NCBI RefSeq assembly: GCF_900091855.1
Contig: NZ_FMCH01000538.1
Location: 1-35,222, forward strand
Reading direction: 5' to 3'
Source: Streptomyces sp. DvalAA-14
GTDB lineage: Bacteria; Actinomycetota; Actinomycetes; Streptomycetales; Streptomycetaceae
DNA length: 35,222 bases
Of this stretch, positions 15,051 to 22,700 are shown piece after piece; position 1 is the stretch's first letter, and the number at the start of each line of letters is the position of its first letter. The translations under genes and the position numbers were made by a program. The notes under the pieces are model-generated. The model saw only the letters and a list, made by a program, of their open reading frames with translations. It did no database searches and was not told the origin of the DNA.

Positions 15051-15959
15051 ATGCTTCCAACGTTCGTCATCGGGCTCCGCGAAGGTCTGGAGGCGGCCCT
15101 CATCGTGGGCATCATCGCCTCCTTCCTCGGCCAGCAGGGCCGCCGGGACGCACTGAAGAAGGTCTGGCTCGGGGTCGGCCTCGCGGTCGCGATCTGCGTG
15201 GTCGTGGCCATCGCGCTGCAGGTCTACTCCAGTGACCTGCCGCAGCGGCAGCAGGAGCAGCTGGAAACGGTGATCGGGCTGATCGCCGTGGTGATGGTCA
15301 GCTACATGGTGCTCTGGATGCGCCGCCACTCCCGGGACCTGCGCAAGGACCTGGAGGGCATGGCCGGACGCGCGCTGTCCGAGGGATCGGCCTCCGCGCT
15401 GGTGATGATGGCCTTCCTGGCGGTACTGCGCGAGGGCTTCGAGACCTCGGTCTTCCTGCTGGCCACCTTCAACGAGAGCAGCAACCCGGCGTACGGCGGC
15501 ACCGGCGCCGCGCTCGGCATCGTGCTGGCGGCGGCCATCGGCTACGGCATCTACCGCGGCGGGGTCCGGCTCAATCTGTCCCGCTTCTTCCGCATCACCG
15601 GGATCGTGCTGGTCCTGGTCGCGGCCGGCCTGGTGGCCACCGCGTTCATGACCGCCGTCGAGGGCGGCTGGCTGAACCAGGGCTCGCAGGCGTTCGACCT
15701 GTCCTGGCTGGTCCGGCCCGGCACCCCCACCTCCTCGGTGGTCACCGGCGTGCTCGGTATCCAGCCCTACCCCACCTGGCTGATGGTGGCCGGCTGGCTG
15801 ATCTACGCGGTCCCGATGACGGCCGTCGTGCTGTGGCCGGCCCGGCGCCGCAAGCCCCCCGCCCCGGTGGCGGCCCCGGACACCGCGCCCGAATCCGCGC
15901 CCGGATCCGCGCCGCAGACCTCGGCGGACGCCGCGGCGAGGGCCGCCCAGGCCGGCTGA
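15051..15959 (+). CDS. efeU: FTR1/EfeU-family iron permease
   Basis: A 302-residue polytopic membrane protein that moves iron across the cytoplasmic membrane after oxidation. Both FTR1 signature motifs are present: REGLE at residues 10-14 and REGFE at 127-131, with the acidic residues thought to bind Fe(III). About seven hydrophobic segments follow in the usual arrangement. The tail after residue 266 is Arg/Lys-rich then Pro/Ala-rich, likely cytosolic and disordered. ATG 15051 follows AGAGGG at 15040-15045. It leads the efeU-efeO-efeB run under an iron box. The next gene begins about 160 bp later, after a pyrimidine-rich stretch. Confidence 0.93.
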   Translation: MLPTFVIGLREGLEAALIVGIIASFLGQQGRRDALKKVWLGVGLAVAICVVVAIALQVYSSDLPQRQQEQLETVIGLIAVVMVSYMVLWMRRHSRDLRKDLEGMAGRALSEGSASALVMMAFLAVLREGFETSVFLLATFNESSNPAYGGTGAALGIVLAAAIGYGIYRGGVRLNLSRFFRITGIVLVLVAAGLVATAFMTAVEGGWLNQGSQAFDLSWLVRPGTPTSSVVTGVLGIQPYPTWLMVAGWLIYAVPMTAVVLWPARRRKPPAPVAAPDTAPESAPGSAPQTSADAAARAAQAG

Positions 15960-16122
15960 CCCCGCGGCCCCCGGCCCGGGCGTTCTCGCTGCCTTCCCCG
16001 CGCTCCCCGTCTTTCCTGCCTCCGCTGCCCCGACCGACTTCGCCGCTCGCCCCCCTTTACCCACTACCCCTGTCGCCGCTCGCCCCCCGTGCCGCCCCCG
16101 CCGGGTCTTTCCTAGGAGCTGA
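15960..16122 (+). other. Pyrimidine-rich intergenic tract between efeU and efeO
   Basis: The plus strand from about 15980 to 16110 is made almost wholly of C and T with few purines, unlike the rest of the locus. It ends with AGGAG at 16114-16118, which is placed as the ribosome site for efeO. I see no gene here. A strand bias of this kind can form unusual DNA structure or reflect decayed sequence. Confidence 0.5.
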
Positions 16123-16125
16123 CCG

Positions 16126-17311
16126 TCGAACCCCCGTGCCAACCACCGCCGTGTCCTGGCCTGCGCCGCGACCGTGATCGCCGCGGGCCTGCTGCTGACC
16201 GCCTGCGGCGGCGACAAGGGGGGCGACGCCAAGGACCCCGCCGGCGCGAAGGGTGACAACGCCGCCGCCAAGTCCTCGACCGTCACCATCACCATCACCG
16301 ACAAGGACTGCGCGCCGAGCCCGGCCACCGTCCCGGCCGGCGCGGTGAAGTTCAACGTCACCAACAAGGACTCCGCCAAGGTCACCGAGGCCGAACTGCT
16401 CGACGGCGGCAAGATGCTCGGCGAGAAGGAGAACCTCACCCCCGGCCTGTCCGGCGACTTCTCGCTCACCCTGGGCGCGGGCACCTACCAGGTCTACTGC
16501 CCCGGCGCCGGCACCGACAAGACGGCCTTCACCGTCACCGGTTCCGCCGCGCACAGCTGGAAGGACGACCCGGCACTGGTCGCCGCCACCAAGAACTACG
16601 CCGCCTGGATCGACAGCGAGGTCAAGCAGGAGGTGACCGCCACCGACGCGTTCACCGCCGCGGTCAAGGCCGGCCAGACCGACCAGGCCAAGCTGCTCTA
16701 CGGCAAGGCCCGCGTCTACTACGAGCGCATCGAGCCCACCGCCGAGATCTGGGGCGACCTGGACGGCCGGATCGACGGCCGCGCCGACGACGCCGCCACC
16801 CCCGACCAGTTCACCGGCTTCCACCGCATCGAGCAGGCGCTGTGGCAGAAGAAGTCGCTGGCCGGCATGGACAAGATCGCCGACCAGCTCAGCGCGGACA
16901 CCCACGACCTGTACAGCAAGGTCGAGACCGTCGAGTACCAGCCGGCCGAGATCGCCAACGGCGCCACCGACCTGGTCAACGAGATCCAGTCCTCCAAGAT
17001 CACCGGCGAGGAGGAGCGCTACTCGCACATCGACCTGCTGGACTTCGAGGGCAACCTGGCCGGCGCCAACGAGGCGGTCACCGTCCTGCTGCCGGTCCTG
17101 AAGCAGAACGGACCCGGCCCTGGTCGCCACCCTCGCCGAGCGCTACCAGCAGACCGCCCAGGCGCTGGCGGGCTACGCGGCCAGGCCCGGCTACGAGCAG
17201 ACCGGTTACGTGGACTACAGCAAGGTCACCGACACCCAGCGGCGGGCGCTGTCGCAGACGGTGAACGCCTACGCTGAGGCCGTCTCCAAGATTGCCGGCC
17301 AGCTCGCCTGA
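16126..17311 (+). pseudogene. efeO: EfeO iron-uptake lipoprotein (cupredoxin plus M75 domain), frameshifted and lacking a start codon as read
   Basis: EfeO works outside the membrane with EfeU and EfeB in iron uptake. After a lipobox LLTAC come a cupredoxin-like domain (VTITITDKDCAPSPATVPAG) and an M75 imelysin-like domain with HRIEQALW. Two lesions show. First, the frame at 17107 reads AAC GGA CCC; dropping one G at 17110 or 17111 restores NDPALVATLAERYQQ and GYVDYSKVTD, ending at TGA 17309-17311, whereas the uncorrected frame ends at 17277 with unrelated residues. Second, signal-peptide-like codons SNPRANHRRVLACAATV start at 16126, but no ATG/GTG/TTG lies between an in-frame TGA at 16120 and GTG 16174, which would leave a 12-residue signal. 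AGGAG at 16114-16118 points to a start near 16125, where GTC stands. This is either decay or indel error. Confidence 0.82.
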
Positions 17312-17362
17312 TCCCCCCGCGAGCCGCCCGCACCCCAGCGACGTGAAAGAGATCGGCTGACC

Positions 17363-18667
17363 GTGAACGACACTCCGGACATCACCCCCGAACCCCGTGT
17401 CCCCGAGCCGGGGACGGCCGTCAGCCGCCGCCGGCTGCTCGGCGCGGTGGGCGCCGGAGCAGCCGTGGCGGGCGCCGCCCTGGGGGCGGGCGGCGTGCTG
17501 GCCGCCCGGCACGACGACGACGGCGGCGGGGACGACTCCTCCGCCGCCACGGCGGCCACCGTCGACTTCCGTGCCGCGCACCAGGCGGGCATCGCCACCG
17601 CGTCCCAGGACCGGCTGTGCTTCGCGACCTTCGATGTCGCCCCGACCGCCGGCCGTGCCGACCTGGCGGATCTGCTGAAGACCTGGACGGCGGCCGCCGA
17701 GGCGATGGCGGCCGGCCACCCGGTCCCCGGGGACGAGGGCGACCTCAACTCCCCGCCGGACGACACCGGTGAGGCGGTCGGCCTGCTGCCGGGCCGGCTG
17801 ACCATCACCATCGGCTACGGCCCCTCGCTGTTCGACGGCCGCTTCGGACTGGCCGGCCGCCGCCCGTCCCTGCTCAAACGGCTGCCCCAGCTGCCCGGTG
17901 AGGACCTGGACCCGGCCAACTCCGACGGCGACCTGTGCGTCCAGGCCTGCGCCGACGACCCGCAGGTGGCCTTCCACGCGATTCGGAACCTGCGGCGGCT
18001 CGGCTTCGGCACCGTGGTGCCGCGCTGGATGGAGCTGGGCTTCGGCCGTACCTCCTCCACCTCGCCCCAGCAGGCCACCCCGCGCAATCTGATGGGCTTC
18101 AAGGACGGCACCCGCAACATCGACGCCACCGACGCGTCCTTGATGGGGCAGCACGTGTGGATCGGTGACGACGAGCCGCAGCGGTGGGCGCGCGGCGGCT
18201 CGTACCTGGTCAGCCGCAAGATCCAGATGCGGATGGAGCAGTGGGACCGGGACCGGCTCGGCGACCAGCAGGACGTCTTCGGCCGCCTCAAGACCAGCGG
18301 CGCCCCGATGACCGGCCGCAAGGAGTTCGACACCCCCGACTTCGCGGCCAAGGACAGCGGCGGGCAGTACGTCATCCCCGCCACCGCGCACATCCGGCTG
18401 GCCGCCCACGAGAACAACAACGGGCTGCGGATCCTGCGCCGCGGCTACTCCTACACCGACGGCATCAACCCGGAGACCGGCGACCTGATGGGCGGGCTGT
18501 TCTTCATCGCCTTCATGAAGAGCCCGGACCAGTTCGTCACCCTGCAGCGGGTGCTGGGGCGGCACGACGCGCTGAACGAGTACATCCAGCACATCGCCAG
18601 CGGCCTGTTCGTGGCCCCGCCCGGGCTGGCGGCCGGGCAGGACTGGGGCGGCCAGCTCTTCGGCTGA
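17363..18667 (+). CDS. efeB: Deferrochelatase/Dyp-type haem peroxidase EfeB
   Basis: A 434-residue Tat-exported haem peroxidase that completes the EfeUOB system, oxidising Fe(II) or releasing iron from haem. The twin-arginine signal SRRRLLG is at residues 21-27, followed by a hydrophobic alanine/glycine run and a cleavage region near AAR. The Dyp hallmark GFKDGTRN is intact with distal Asp248, and the proximal haem ligand is His343 in TAHIRLA. Length is normal. GTG 17363 is preceded only by a weak GAAAGAGAT. It begins 51 bp after the restored efeO stop and is co-directional with it, so the transcript is shared. Efe function may be lost if efeO is truly broken, but EfeB and EfeU themselves look intact. 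Confidence 0.94.
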   Translation: MNDTPDITPEPRVPEPGTAVSRRRLLGAVGAGAAVAGAALGAGGVLAARHDDDGGGDDSSAATAATVDFRAAHQAGIATASQDRLCFATFDVAPTAGRADLADLLKTWTAAAEAMAAGHPVPGDEGDLNSPPDDTGEAVGLLPGRLTITIGYGPSLFDGRFGLAGRRPSLLKRLPQLPGEDLDPANSDGDLCVQACADDPQVAFHAIRNLRRLGFGTVVPRWMELGFGRTSSTSPQQATPRNLMGFKDGTRNIDATDASLMGQHVWIGDDEPQRWARGGSYLVSRKIQMRMEQWDRDRLGDQQDVFGRLKTSGAPMTGRKEFDTPDFAAKDSGGQYVIPATAHIRLAAHENNNGLRILRRGYSYTDGINPETGDLMGGLFFIAFMKSPDQFVTLQRVLGRHDALNEYIQHIASGLFVAPPGLAAGQDWGGQLFG

Positions 18668-18768
18668 GCTCGCCCCGACAGCCGAACGCCTGGTTGCCCG
18701 ATCACCCGATCCGGTCCGGTCCGTACGGTCCCGCGCGTGGCGCGCCCACCGTGAGGCATCGATTCTGC

Positions 18769-19944
18769 ATGCCCCAACGCACCCGGCTCGCCCTGATCGT
18801 CGTCTGCCTGCTCAGCCTGCTGGCCACGGCCCCCTTCTCTCCCGGCCGGGCCGCCGCCGCGCCCGCCGCGTGCACCACCACCTTGTGGACGTCGGGCGCG
18901 GGCGGCTTCCGGTCCTACCGGATCCCGGCGGTCGTCGCGGTGCGCGGCACCCTGGTGGCCTTCGCCGAGGGCCGCCGGAACAGCTCGGCCGACAACGGCG
19001 ACATCCAGGTGGTCGAACGCCGGTCCACCGACGGCGGCTGCCGGTGGTCCCCGCAGCGGGTGGTGGCCGCCGACGGGCACGAGACCGTCGGCAATCCCAC
19101 CCCGGTCGTCAGCGCCGGCGGCGCCCTGGTGCTGCTCACCAACCGGCAGGCCGGCCGGGTCAGCCAGGCGCAGATCGAGGCCGGCAAGGCGTCGGCGGCC
19201 GACGGCCGGCGCGTCTTCGTACAGATCTCGACCGACGCCGGGGCCACCTGGTCCGCGCGCCGGGAGATCACCGCCTCGGTCAAGAAGCCGGGCTGGCTGT
19301 GGTTCGCCACCGGCCCGGGCCACGGCCTGACCCTCACCCGCGGCGCCGCCGCCGGGCGCCTGGTGGTGGCCGCCGACCACTCCGAGCCGGGCGGCCGCCC
19401 GGGCGTGGACCTGCTGCTGTCCGACGACAACGGCCGCAGCTGGCGGATCGGCGCCTCCGAGGACGACACCGACGCCGTGATCAGGCCCAACGAGACCAGC
19501 GCCGCCCAGCTCCCGGACGGCCGGATCTTCCTGTCGGCCCGCAACAACGGCGGCTCCACCGGGCTGAACCGTGCCTACACCTACTCCTCGACCGGCGGCC
19601 GTGGCTACGACGCCCCGCTGCGCCCGCTGGCGGACATCACCGGCCCCTCGGTGGAGGGCAGCGTGCTGCAGGACCCCGGCGCCCCGAAGGGCGTCACCTG
19701 CGCCCCGCTGCTCTACTCCGGGCCCCAGGACCCGTCCGACCGCCGCCACCTGACCCTGCGCCGTTCCGACGACGCCGGCCGCAGCTGGCGCACCGTCGCC
19801 GAGCTGACCGGAGCCACCACCCCGGCCGCCTACTCCGACCTGACGAAGATCAGCCGCACCCGGGTCGGCGTCGCCTACGAGACCGGCGCCGCCAACCCCT
19901 ACCAGCGGATCGACTGGCGGTCCGTCACCCTCACCTGTCCCTGA
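18769..19944 (+). CDS. Secreted sialidase (exo-alpha-sialidase-like, GH33-type)
   Basis: A 391-residue secreted six-bladed beta-propeller. A Sec signal spans residues 1 to about 32 (hydrophobic LALIVVCLLSLLATA, then a small-residue cleavage site). The sialidase FRIP-type motif is present as YRIP with Arg51, and four Asp boxes of the S-x-D-x-G-x-x-W type appear in order: STDGGCRW, STDAGATW, SDDNGRSW and SDDAGRSW. These features place it with bacterial sialidases that release terminal sialic acids, though some relatives act on other sugars. ATG 18769 was chosen because it starts the signal peptide; GTG 18751 is an in-frame alternative. A hairpin follows the stop. No sialic-acid catabolic genes are nearby. 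Confidence 0.85.
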   Translation: MPQRTRLALIVVCLLSLLATAPFSPGRAAAAPAACTTTLWTSGAGGFRSYRIPAVVAVRGTLVAFAEGRRNSSADNGDIQVVERRSTDGGCRWSPQRVVAADGHETVGNPTPVVSAGGALVLLTNRQAGRVSQAQIEAGKASAADGRRVFVQISTDAGATWSARREITASVKKPGWLWFATGPGHGLTLTRGAAAGRLVVAADHSEPGGRPGVDLLLSDDNGRSWRIGASEDDTDAVIRPNETSAAQLPDGRIFLSARNNGGSTGLNRAYTYSSTGGRGYDAPLRPLADITGPSVEGSVLQDPGAPKGVTCAPLLYSGPQDPSDRRHLTLRRSDDAGRSWRTVAELTGATTPAAYSDLTKISRTRVGVAYETGAANPYQRIDWRSVTLTCP

Positions 19945-19950
19945 CACCGG

Positions 19951-19993
19951 GGCGGCTCAGGGGTGTCCCACGGGGGGGAGATCCTGAGCTGCC
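19951..19993 (+). terminator. Hairpin downstream of the sialidase gene
   Basis: GGCGGCTCAGG (19951-19961) pairs with CCTGAGCTGCC (19983-19993) as an 11 bp stem with one G-T pair and a 21-base loop, six bases after the sialidase stop. It probably ends the sialidase transcript before the opposing tRNA gene. Confidence 0.55.
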
Positions 19994-20008
19994 ACATCAC
20001 CGGGCGGG

Positions 20009-20024
20009 GGGAACGTATGTTCCC
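20009..20024 (-). terminator. Hairpin downstream of tRNA-Met
   Basis: A perfect 6 bp stem GGGAAC/GTTCCC with a four-base loop lies 14 bases beyond the 3' end of the tRNA-Met gene on its transcribed strand. It could terminate the tRNA transcript or help define its 3' processing. Confidence 0.45.
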
Positions 20025-20037
20025 AACGGGGGCGCGG

Positions 20038-20111
20038 TGGGGCGGGTGGGACTCGAACCCACGACCGACGGATTATGAGTCCGCTGCTCTAACCGGCTGA
20101 GCTACCGCCCC
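20038..20111 (-). tRNA. tRNA-Met (anticodon CAT)
   Basis: The minus strand folds into a complete 74-base cloverleaf: acceptor GGGGCGG paired with CCGCCCC (discriminator A at 20038), D arm GCTC...GAGC, anticodon stem-loop with loop CTCATAA, and T arm GTGGG TTCGAGT CCCAC. The CAT anticodon fits elongator Met; an Ile2 tRNA with lysidine would also read CAT. The G29-C41 pair rather than C29-G41 favours Met, though I cannot exclude Ile2. No CCA is encoded. A TATGCT -10-like box lies about 30 bp upstream (20147-20142). Confidence 0.9.
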
Positions 20112-20233
20112 GTACGGCGCGCCGTGCGCGCCGTCTGCCGCAGCATAGCCGCTCATACGATCTGTCGCCCTCGCGGGTCACAGACAGGTCGTCAGGTGGA
20201 CCGGCAGGATTGACGGGCGGTTCACGGGGGCAT

Positions 20234-20257
20234 GAAAAAGGACCCCGACGGGGCCCT
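20234..20257 (-). terminator. Intrinsic terminator of the tRNA-Asn transcript
   Basis: Read on the minus strand, AGGGCCCC-GTC-GGGGTCCT forms an 8 bp stem (one G-T pair) followed by a run of five T (20239-20235). It starts ten bases after the 3' end of the second tRNA-Asn. This is the clearest rho-independent terminator of the window. Confidence 0.8.
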
Positions 20258-20266
20258 GATCCTGCG

Positions 20267-20339
20267 CTCCCCCGACTGGACTCGAACCAGTAACCTGCCG
20301 GTTAACAGCCGGCTGCTCTGCCAATTGAGCTACAGGGGA
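20267..20339 (-). tRNA. tRNA-Asn (anticodon GTT), copy 1
   Basis: A 73-base cloverleaf with acceptor TCCCCTG, anticodon loop CTGTTAA (anticodon GTT), T loop TTCGAGT and discriminator G at 20267. It is identical in sequence to the copy at 20345-20417, five bases away, and both lie on the minus strand upstream of one terminator. No CCA is encoded. Confidence 0.95.
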
Positions 20340-20344
20340 CCGAG

Positions 20345-20417
20345 CTCCCCCGACTGGACTCGAACCAGTAACCTGCCGGTTAACAGCCGGCTGCTCTGCC
20401 AATTGAGCTACAGGGGA
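20345..20417 (-). tRNA. tRNA-Asn (anticodon GTT), copy 2
   Basis: The sequence and fold are the same as in the copy at 20267-20339, with a 78 bp repeat period. It is the promoter-proximal copy on the minus strand; the two are almost certainly processed from one precursor. The identity suggests a recent duplication or gene conversion. Confidence 0.95.
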
Positions 20418-20594
20418 TCGCTCTGTGTGCACCGAATGCACCTGCCGAAGTCTTCCCGGAAGGCGCGCTCTCGGTGCGACACATACATTAGCGCAAGTGG
20501 AGGGGTGCTCCGCCAACCACTTGTGCGGGGTTGCCGCCCCGGCGGGCGGGGTAGGCGCCGAAGCAGTCCGACAGGGACGAAGAAGGGTGGAGCC

Positions 20595-20888
20595 ATGGTG
20601 CGGCTGACGTTCATCACAGGGGCCCTCGTCGGCTACGTGCTCGGCGCACGCGCCGGCCGGGAGCGGTACGAGCAGTTGGTCAAGACCGCGCAGCGGATCT
20701 CGCAGAACCCGGCGGTGCGCAACACCGCGGAGAGCGCCATGCACCAGGGCCGCACCGCGGCCGCCAAGGCGGCGGACTCGGTGACGGCGAAGTTCGGCGA
20801 CCGGATGCCGGACGCGCTGGCCGGGAAGGTGCGCTCGCTGCGCAACGGGAACGCGCCCGAGGACGACTGGGGCACCTCCAACACCTGA
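20595..20888 (+). CDS. YtxH-like small membrane-associated protein
   Basis: A 97-residue protein starting MVRLTFITGALVGYVLGARAG. The first 18 residues are a short glycine-containing hydrophobic segment, followed by the actinobacterial YtxH signature ARAGRERYEQL. The rest is a charged amphipathic helix rich in Ala, Arg and Lys. Function is unknown; family members are small, often stress-related, and membrane-associated by that N-terminal segment. ATG 20595 follows GAAGGGTGGAG. The gene lies alone between the tRNA-Asn pair (opposite strand) and the sugar-kinase gene 75 bp downstream, with which it could be cotranscribed. Confidence 0.82.
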   Translation: MVRLTFITGALVGYVLGARAGRERYEQLVKTAQRISQNPAVRNTAESAMHQGRTAAAKAADSVTAKFGDRMPDALAGKVRSLRNGNAPEDDWGTSNT

Positions 20889-20963
20889 TCCGCGGGGCGC
20901 GCGGGGTCCACCGAGATCGATCTGTGAGGCACAAGGCGCCCCCGGTGCGGCATCATCAGCGGC

Positions 20964-22409
20964 ATGGGCAAAGTCGCCGGGATAGACAGTTCCACCGCGG
21001 GCACCACCGTTGTCGTGTGCGACAGCGACACCGGGGAGGTGCTCAGGCAGGGGCACGCGCCGCACCCGATCGGCGAGGGCGAGAAGCCGACCGAGATCGA
21101 CCCGCAGGCCTGGCTGCTGTCGCTGGGCGAGGCGGCCAAGGACGGCCTGCTGGAAGGCGTGCAGGCGATCGGCATCTCCGGGCAGCAGCACGGCCTGCTG
21201 GCGCTGGACGCCGGCGGTGTGACGGTACGGGCGGCGCTGCTGCGCGGTGACAAACGGGCGCAGGTGCAGGCCGCGGACCTGACCGAGGAGCTGGGCGGGG
21301 CCGGCGGCTGGATGGAGGCGGTCGGCGCCGTGCCCCAGGCGTCGTACCCGGTGGCGAAGCTGCGCTGGCTGGCCCAGCACGAACCGGCCACCGCCAAGCG
21401 GACCGCCGAGGTGCTGCTCCCGCACGACTGGCTGGTGTGGCAGCTGCTGGGCCGGCCCACCCGCAGGACCACCGACCGCGGCGACGCCTCCGGCACCGGC
21501 TACTGGTCGGCGGCCACCGGCGAATACCGCACCGACCTGCTGGAGCGGGCGTTCGGCCATCAGGTGGCCCTGCCCGAGGTGCTGGCGCCCGCCGAGCCGG
21601 CCGGGCAGACCCCCGAAGGCCTGCTGATCTCGGCCGGCACCGGTGACACCATGGCGGCCGCGCTGGGCCTGGGCCTCGGCCCGGGGGACGCGGTGGTCTC
21701 GCTGGGCGCAGGCGGCACCGTGTTCGCGGTGCACCAGGAGGCGCTGAAGGACCCCACCGGCACGGTCACCGCCTTCGCCGACGCCACCGGCCGCCATCTG
21801 CCGCTGCTGCACCTGCGCAACGCGGTACGGACCCTGCGCGCCACCGCCGAACTGCTCGGCACCGACCTGCCCGGGCTGTCCGAGCTGGCCCTGCGCTCCA
21901 CCCCGGGCGCGTACGGGCTGGTGCTGCTGCCCTATCTGGAGGGCGAGCGGACCCCGGACCTGCCGCACACCGCGGGCACCCTGGCCGGGCTGCGGCGGGA
22001 CTCGATGAAGCCGGAGCACCTGGCCCGGGCCGCCTTCGAGGGCATGCTGTGCGGGCTGGCCGACGCCGTGGACGTCCTGCGGGACAAGGGCGTCTCGGTG
22101 CACCGGGTGTTCCTGCTGGGCGCCGCCGCCGATCTGCCGGCCGTACAGGCGATCGCGCCGGCGCTGCTGGGGGCGCTGGTCGTGGTACCGCCGGCCGCCG
22201 AGTACGCGGCGATCGGGGCGGCCCGGCAGGCGGCCTGGTCGCTGGGCGCGGTGCTGGGCTCGCAGTCGCAGAGCGAGCCGCCGCAGTGGGCGCGGGACGG
22301 CGCCCTGCTGCTGGACCCGGGAGAGGACTCGGCGGTCGGCTCCGCGGTGCGCCAGCAGTTCACCGCCGTGCGCGAGCACACCCACCCCGGCGCCTTCGCC
22401 GGCCTCTGA
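20964..22409 (+). CDS. FGGY-family carbohydrate kinase (xylulokinase-like)
   Basis: A 481-residue sugar kinase of the FGGY family, which phosphorylates pentuloses, glycerol or related substrates with ATP. The N-terminal lobe shows IDSSTAGTTVVV and the substrate motif GISGQQHGLLAL (70-81), typical of xylulokinases. The catalytic base Asp228 is in SAGTGDTMAAALG, and the second ATP lobe begins at VVSLGAGGTVF. The length fits XylB. ATG 20964 lacks a recognisable ribosome site (CATCAGCGGC upstream), so translation may be leaderless or weak. No xylose isomerase or transporter is adjacent; the ABC pair downstream is of exporter type. The true substrate is therefore uncertain, although D-xylulose is the best guess. 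Confidence 0.87.
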   Translation: MGKVAGIDSSTAGTTVVVCDSDTGEVLRQGHAPHPIGEGEKPTEIDPQAWLLSLGEAAKDGLLEGVQAIGISGQQHGLLALDAGGVTVRAALLRGDKRAQVQAADLTEELGGAGGWMEAVGAVPQASYPVAKLRWLAQHEPATAKRTAEVLLPHDWLVWQLLGRPTRRTTDRGDASGTGYWSAATGEYRTDLLERAFGHQVALPEVLAPAEPAGQTPEGLLISAGTGDTMAAALGLGLGPGDAVVSLGAGGTVFAVHQEALKDPTGTVTAFADATGRHLPLLHLRNAVRTLRATAELLGTDLPGLSELALRSTPGAYGLVLLPYLEGERTPDLPHTAGTLAGLRRDSMKPEHLARAAFEGMLCGLADAVDVLRDKGVSVHRVFLLGAAADLPAVQAIAPALLGALVVVPPAAEYAAIGAARQAAWSLGAVLGSQSQSEPPQWARDGALLLDPGEDSAVGSAVRQQFTAVREHTHPGAFAGL

Positions 22410-22463
22410 GCGGCCCGCTCCGGCCCCCGCCCGCCCAGCGCCCGCCGACCGCCCCCTCCGGCG

Positions 22464-22479
22464 GGGTGCGGCCGCACCC
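22464..22479 (+). terminator. Palindromic hairpin downstream of the sugar kinase
   Basis: GGGTGCGGCCGCACCC is a perfect 16 bp palindrome 55 bp after the kinase stop, followed 11 bases later by TTTT (22491-22494). It probably ends the kinase transcript. The remaining 200 bp to the ABC genes holds short open frames with no protein-like character, and must hold the ABC promoter, which I cannot place. Confidence 0.45.
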
Positions 22480-22674
22480 GGACGCGGCTCGTTTTAACCT
22501 GCTGCGTGCCGGAGGCGGGGGAAGATAGGTTTGCTCGCCGGTCCCGCACGGACCGGCTGGGGCCGGCCCGGTCCCAGCCGCCGGTCCCGCCCCCAGGTCC
22601 GTCGCGTCGGGCCGACGCGCCGTGTCAACCGTCGGCGGTCCGTACGCGTCCTTCCGTCCAAAAGCCCCGCACCA

Positions 22675-22694
22675 TCCGAGGTATCCCGAGGTAT
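22675..22694 (+). repeat. Tandem 10 bp repeat carrying the ribosome site of the ABC gene
   Basis: TCCGAGGTAT (22675-22684) is directly followed by CCCGAGGTAT (22685-22694). Each unit contains GAGG; the second lies 9 bases before GTG 22701 and serves as the ribosome site, so the site is effectively duplicated. Confidence 0.6.
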
Positions 22695-22700
22695 TGAGTT

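Noticed and set aside
18184-18768. Upstream in-frame extension of the sialidase.
   Set aside because: It overlaps efeB out of frame and would bury the signal peptide inside the protein.
20038-20111. The CAT tRNA as tRNA-Ile2 with lysidine.
   Set aside because: Possible, but the anticodon stem lacks the C29-G41 pair favoured by isoleucyl-tRNA synthetase; Met remains the better call.
20038-20417. The tRNA cluster as attachment site of an integrated element.
   Set aside because: There is no integrase, no repeated tRNA 3' end beyond the full duplicate copy, and flanking genes are ordinary chromosomal ones.
22506-22697. A 63-codon plus-strand frame upstream of the ABC genes.
   Set aside because: Composition is Pro/Arg-rich with no conserved motif; the region also holds a terminator-like palindrome and the ABC leader.
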